Source: Rhodobiaceae bacterium (GTDB taxonomy: Bacteria; Pseudomonadota; Alphaproteobacteria; Rhizobiales; JANQQB01). From it: 58,937 nucleotides of DNA. The DNA lies in NCBI GenBank assembly GCA_028285165.1, contig JANQQB010000058.1, positions 1 to 58,937 of the forward strand, written 5' to 3'. The stretch's first letter is position 1. Each line of letters opens with the position of its first letter. Shown here piece after piece: positions 57,376 through 58,937 of this stretch. A model generated the notes under the pieces. That model saw only the letters and a program-made list of their open reading frames with translations. It was not told the origin of the DNA and did no database searches. The translations under genes were made by a program, and so were the position numbers.

Positions 57376-58937
57376 TCAGTGATTGTCCCGCGGCGTGAAT
57401 TTGTGGCCGATATCGTGGTATTTCACGGCCGGCTTCAGCACCATGCCCTCATCGAACTGGTCGACGATAGACCGCTGGATTTCCTGCCATGGGCTCTGGT
57501 GGTCCGGATAAGCGAAGCCGCCCTTGTCGGCGAGCGCCTGTTTGCGCGCGGCGAGTTCGTCGTCTGAGATCAGGATATCGGCCGTGCCCTTGTTCAGGTC
57601 GATGCGCACCCGGTCACCGGTTTCCACCAGGGCCAGCCCGCCGCCAACCGCGGCTTCGGGGGCGGCATTCAGGATCGACGGCGATCCGGACGTACCGGAT
57701 TGCCGGCCGTCGCCGATACAGGGCAGTTCGGTGATGCCTTGTTTGAGCAAGGCCGTGGGCGGCTGCATATTGACCACTTCCGCACCGCCCGGATAACCGA
57801 TCGGACCGGCACCTCGGATAATGAGAAGCGTGTTTTCGTCGATCCCGAGATCCGGATTGTCGATGTTGTCGTGGTAATCCTCGCGGCCGTCAAAGACGAC
57901 AGCGCGGCCTTCGAACGCGTCCGGGTCGTCCGGATTGGACAGGAAGCGCTGGCGGAAGCCTTCGGAGATCACGCTGGTCTTCATGATCGCGGAATCGAAG
58001 AGATTGCCCTTCAGGTTGATAAAGCCTGCTTTTTGCATCATCGGCCGGTCGAAAGGCCGGATAACTTCCTCATCGATGATCGTTGCCTTGGCGACGTTCT
58101 CGCCCATCGTGCGACCGTTTACGGTCGGCGCGCCCTCGCGCAAGAGGCCGGCCTTCTGCAACTGGTTCATCACCGCCGGCAGGCCGCCGGCACGGTAATA
58201 ATCCTCGCCGAGAAAGTCTCCGGCCGGCTGCATGTTCACCAGAAGCGGCACGTCGTGGCCGATTGCCTGCCAATCGTCATTGGTCAGCGACACACCGATA
58301 TGGCGGGCGACCGCATTCATGTGGATCGGCGCGTTGGTCGATCCGCCGATGGCGGAATTGGCGAGGATGACGTTTTCAAACGCCTCACGGGTCATGATGT
58401 CGGACGGGCACAGGTTTTCGTGCACCATTTCCACGATCCGCATGCCGGTCCTGTAGGCCATCGCGCCGCGATCCTTGTGCGGCGCCGGGATGGCGGCACA
58501 GCCGGGCAGCGACATGCCGAGCGCTTCGGCAAGCGCGTTCATGGTCGAGGCCGTTCCCATCGTGTTGCAATGGCCGGGCGACGGCGCGGACGAGGCGACC
58601 AGCTCGATATATTCCGAATAGTCGATTTCGCCGGAAGCCAGCAGTTTGCGGGCTTCCCACTTGATCGTGCCCGAACCGGTGCGGCGACCCTTGTACCAGC
58701 CGTTCAGCATCGGCCCGCCGGACAGGATGATGGCCGGGATGTTGACGGTGGCCGCCGCCATCAAGAGGGCCGGGGTGGTCTTGTCGCAGCCCGCCGTGAG
58801 CACGACGCCGTCGATCGGATAGCCGAACAGGGTTTCGACGAGCCCGAGATAGGCCAGATTGCGATCGAGGTTGGCGGTCGGCCGCTTGCCGGTCTCCTGG
58901 ATCGGATGCACCGGGAACTCGATGGCGAGCCCCCCGG
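57376..58937 (-). CDS. IlvD/Edd family dehydratase (sugar-acid dehydratase-like), truncated at window edge
   Basis: [45 protein letters not shown]...[28 protein letters not shown]; frame open to the window edge. Confidence 0.9.
   Translation of the reverse strand, partial: GGLAIEFPVHPIQETGKRPTANLDRNLAYLGLVETLFGYPIDGVVLTAGCDKTTPALLMAAATVNIPAIILSGGPMLNGWYKGRRTGSGTIKWEARKLLASGEIDYSEYIELVASSAPSPGHCNTMGTASTMNALAEALGMSLPGCAAIPAPHKDRGAMAYRTGMRIVEMVHENLCPSDIMTREAFENVILANSAIGGSTNAPIHMNAVARHIGVSLTNDDWQAIGHDVPLLVNMQPAGDFLGEDYYRAGGLPAVMNQLQKAGLLREGAPTVNGRTMGENVAKATIIDEEVIRPFDRPMMQKAGFINLKGNLFDSAIMKTSVISEGFRQRFLSNPDDPDAFEGRAVVFDGREDYHDNIDNPDLGIDENTLLIIRGAGPIGYPGGAEVVNMQPPTALLKQGITELPCIGDGRQSGTSGSPSILNAAPEAAVGGGLALVETGDRVRIDLNKGTADILISDDELAARKQALADKGGFAYPDHQSPWQEIQRSIVDQFDEGMVLKPAVKYHDIGHKFTPRDNH

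Overview
High-GC, alphaproteobacterial-type chromosomal window with about 50 credible protein genes. The long antisense ORFs in the track look like codon-bias shadows. Left to right: (i) an exosortase/exopolysaccharide locus (ExeA-like ATPase fragment, PrsT-like TPR lipoprotein, Alg14/Alg13-like PssD/PssE pair, EpsH-EpsI fusion exosortase); (ii) a complete ccoNOQP-ccoGHIS cbb3 oxidase cluster with a perfect FNR/FixK-type box, including ccoQ and ccoS, which the ORF track missed; (iii) a catabolic region with a NitT/TauT-type ABC transporter, a GntR regulator, a divergent AroE-like dehydrogenase, an M24 peptidase, pcaHG and a BKACE enzyme; (iv) a TcuA/TcuB + PrpF/GalD-type isomerase + TSUP permease cluster with its own GntR regulator and two matching candidate operators; (v) a mixed metabolic and envelope stretch (MscS channel, glycosyltransferases, amidase, divergent Lrp/alanine dehydrogenase, HyuA-like protein, FMN riboswitch-ribH2, MCP, Fe-ADH); (vi) an AT-richer island carrying a RusA-like nuclease coupled to a REase-like/HEPN-like protein, bordered on one side by a hairpin array; (vii) hisI, then a homogentisate operon (hmgA, fahA, degenerate MBL protein, FAD monooxygenase, DUF2783, maiA) and a truncated IlvD/Edd dehydratase. 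Best candidates for something undescribed are the RusA/REase-HEPN pair, the covarying inverted hairpin pair next to it, and the GntR-Tcu-PrpF-TSUP regulon. All homology calls are from memory of family motifs; no database search was run.
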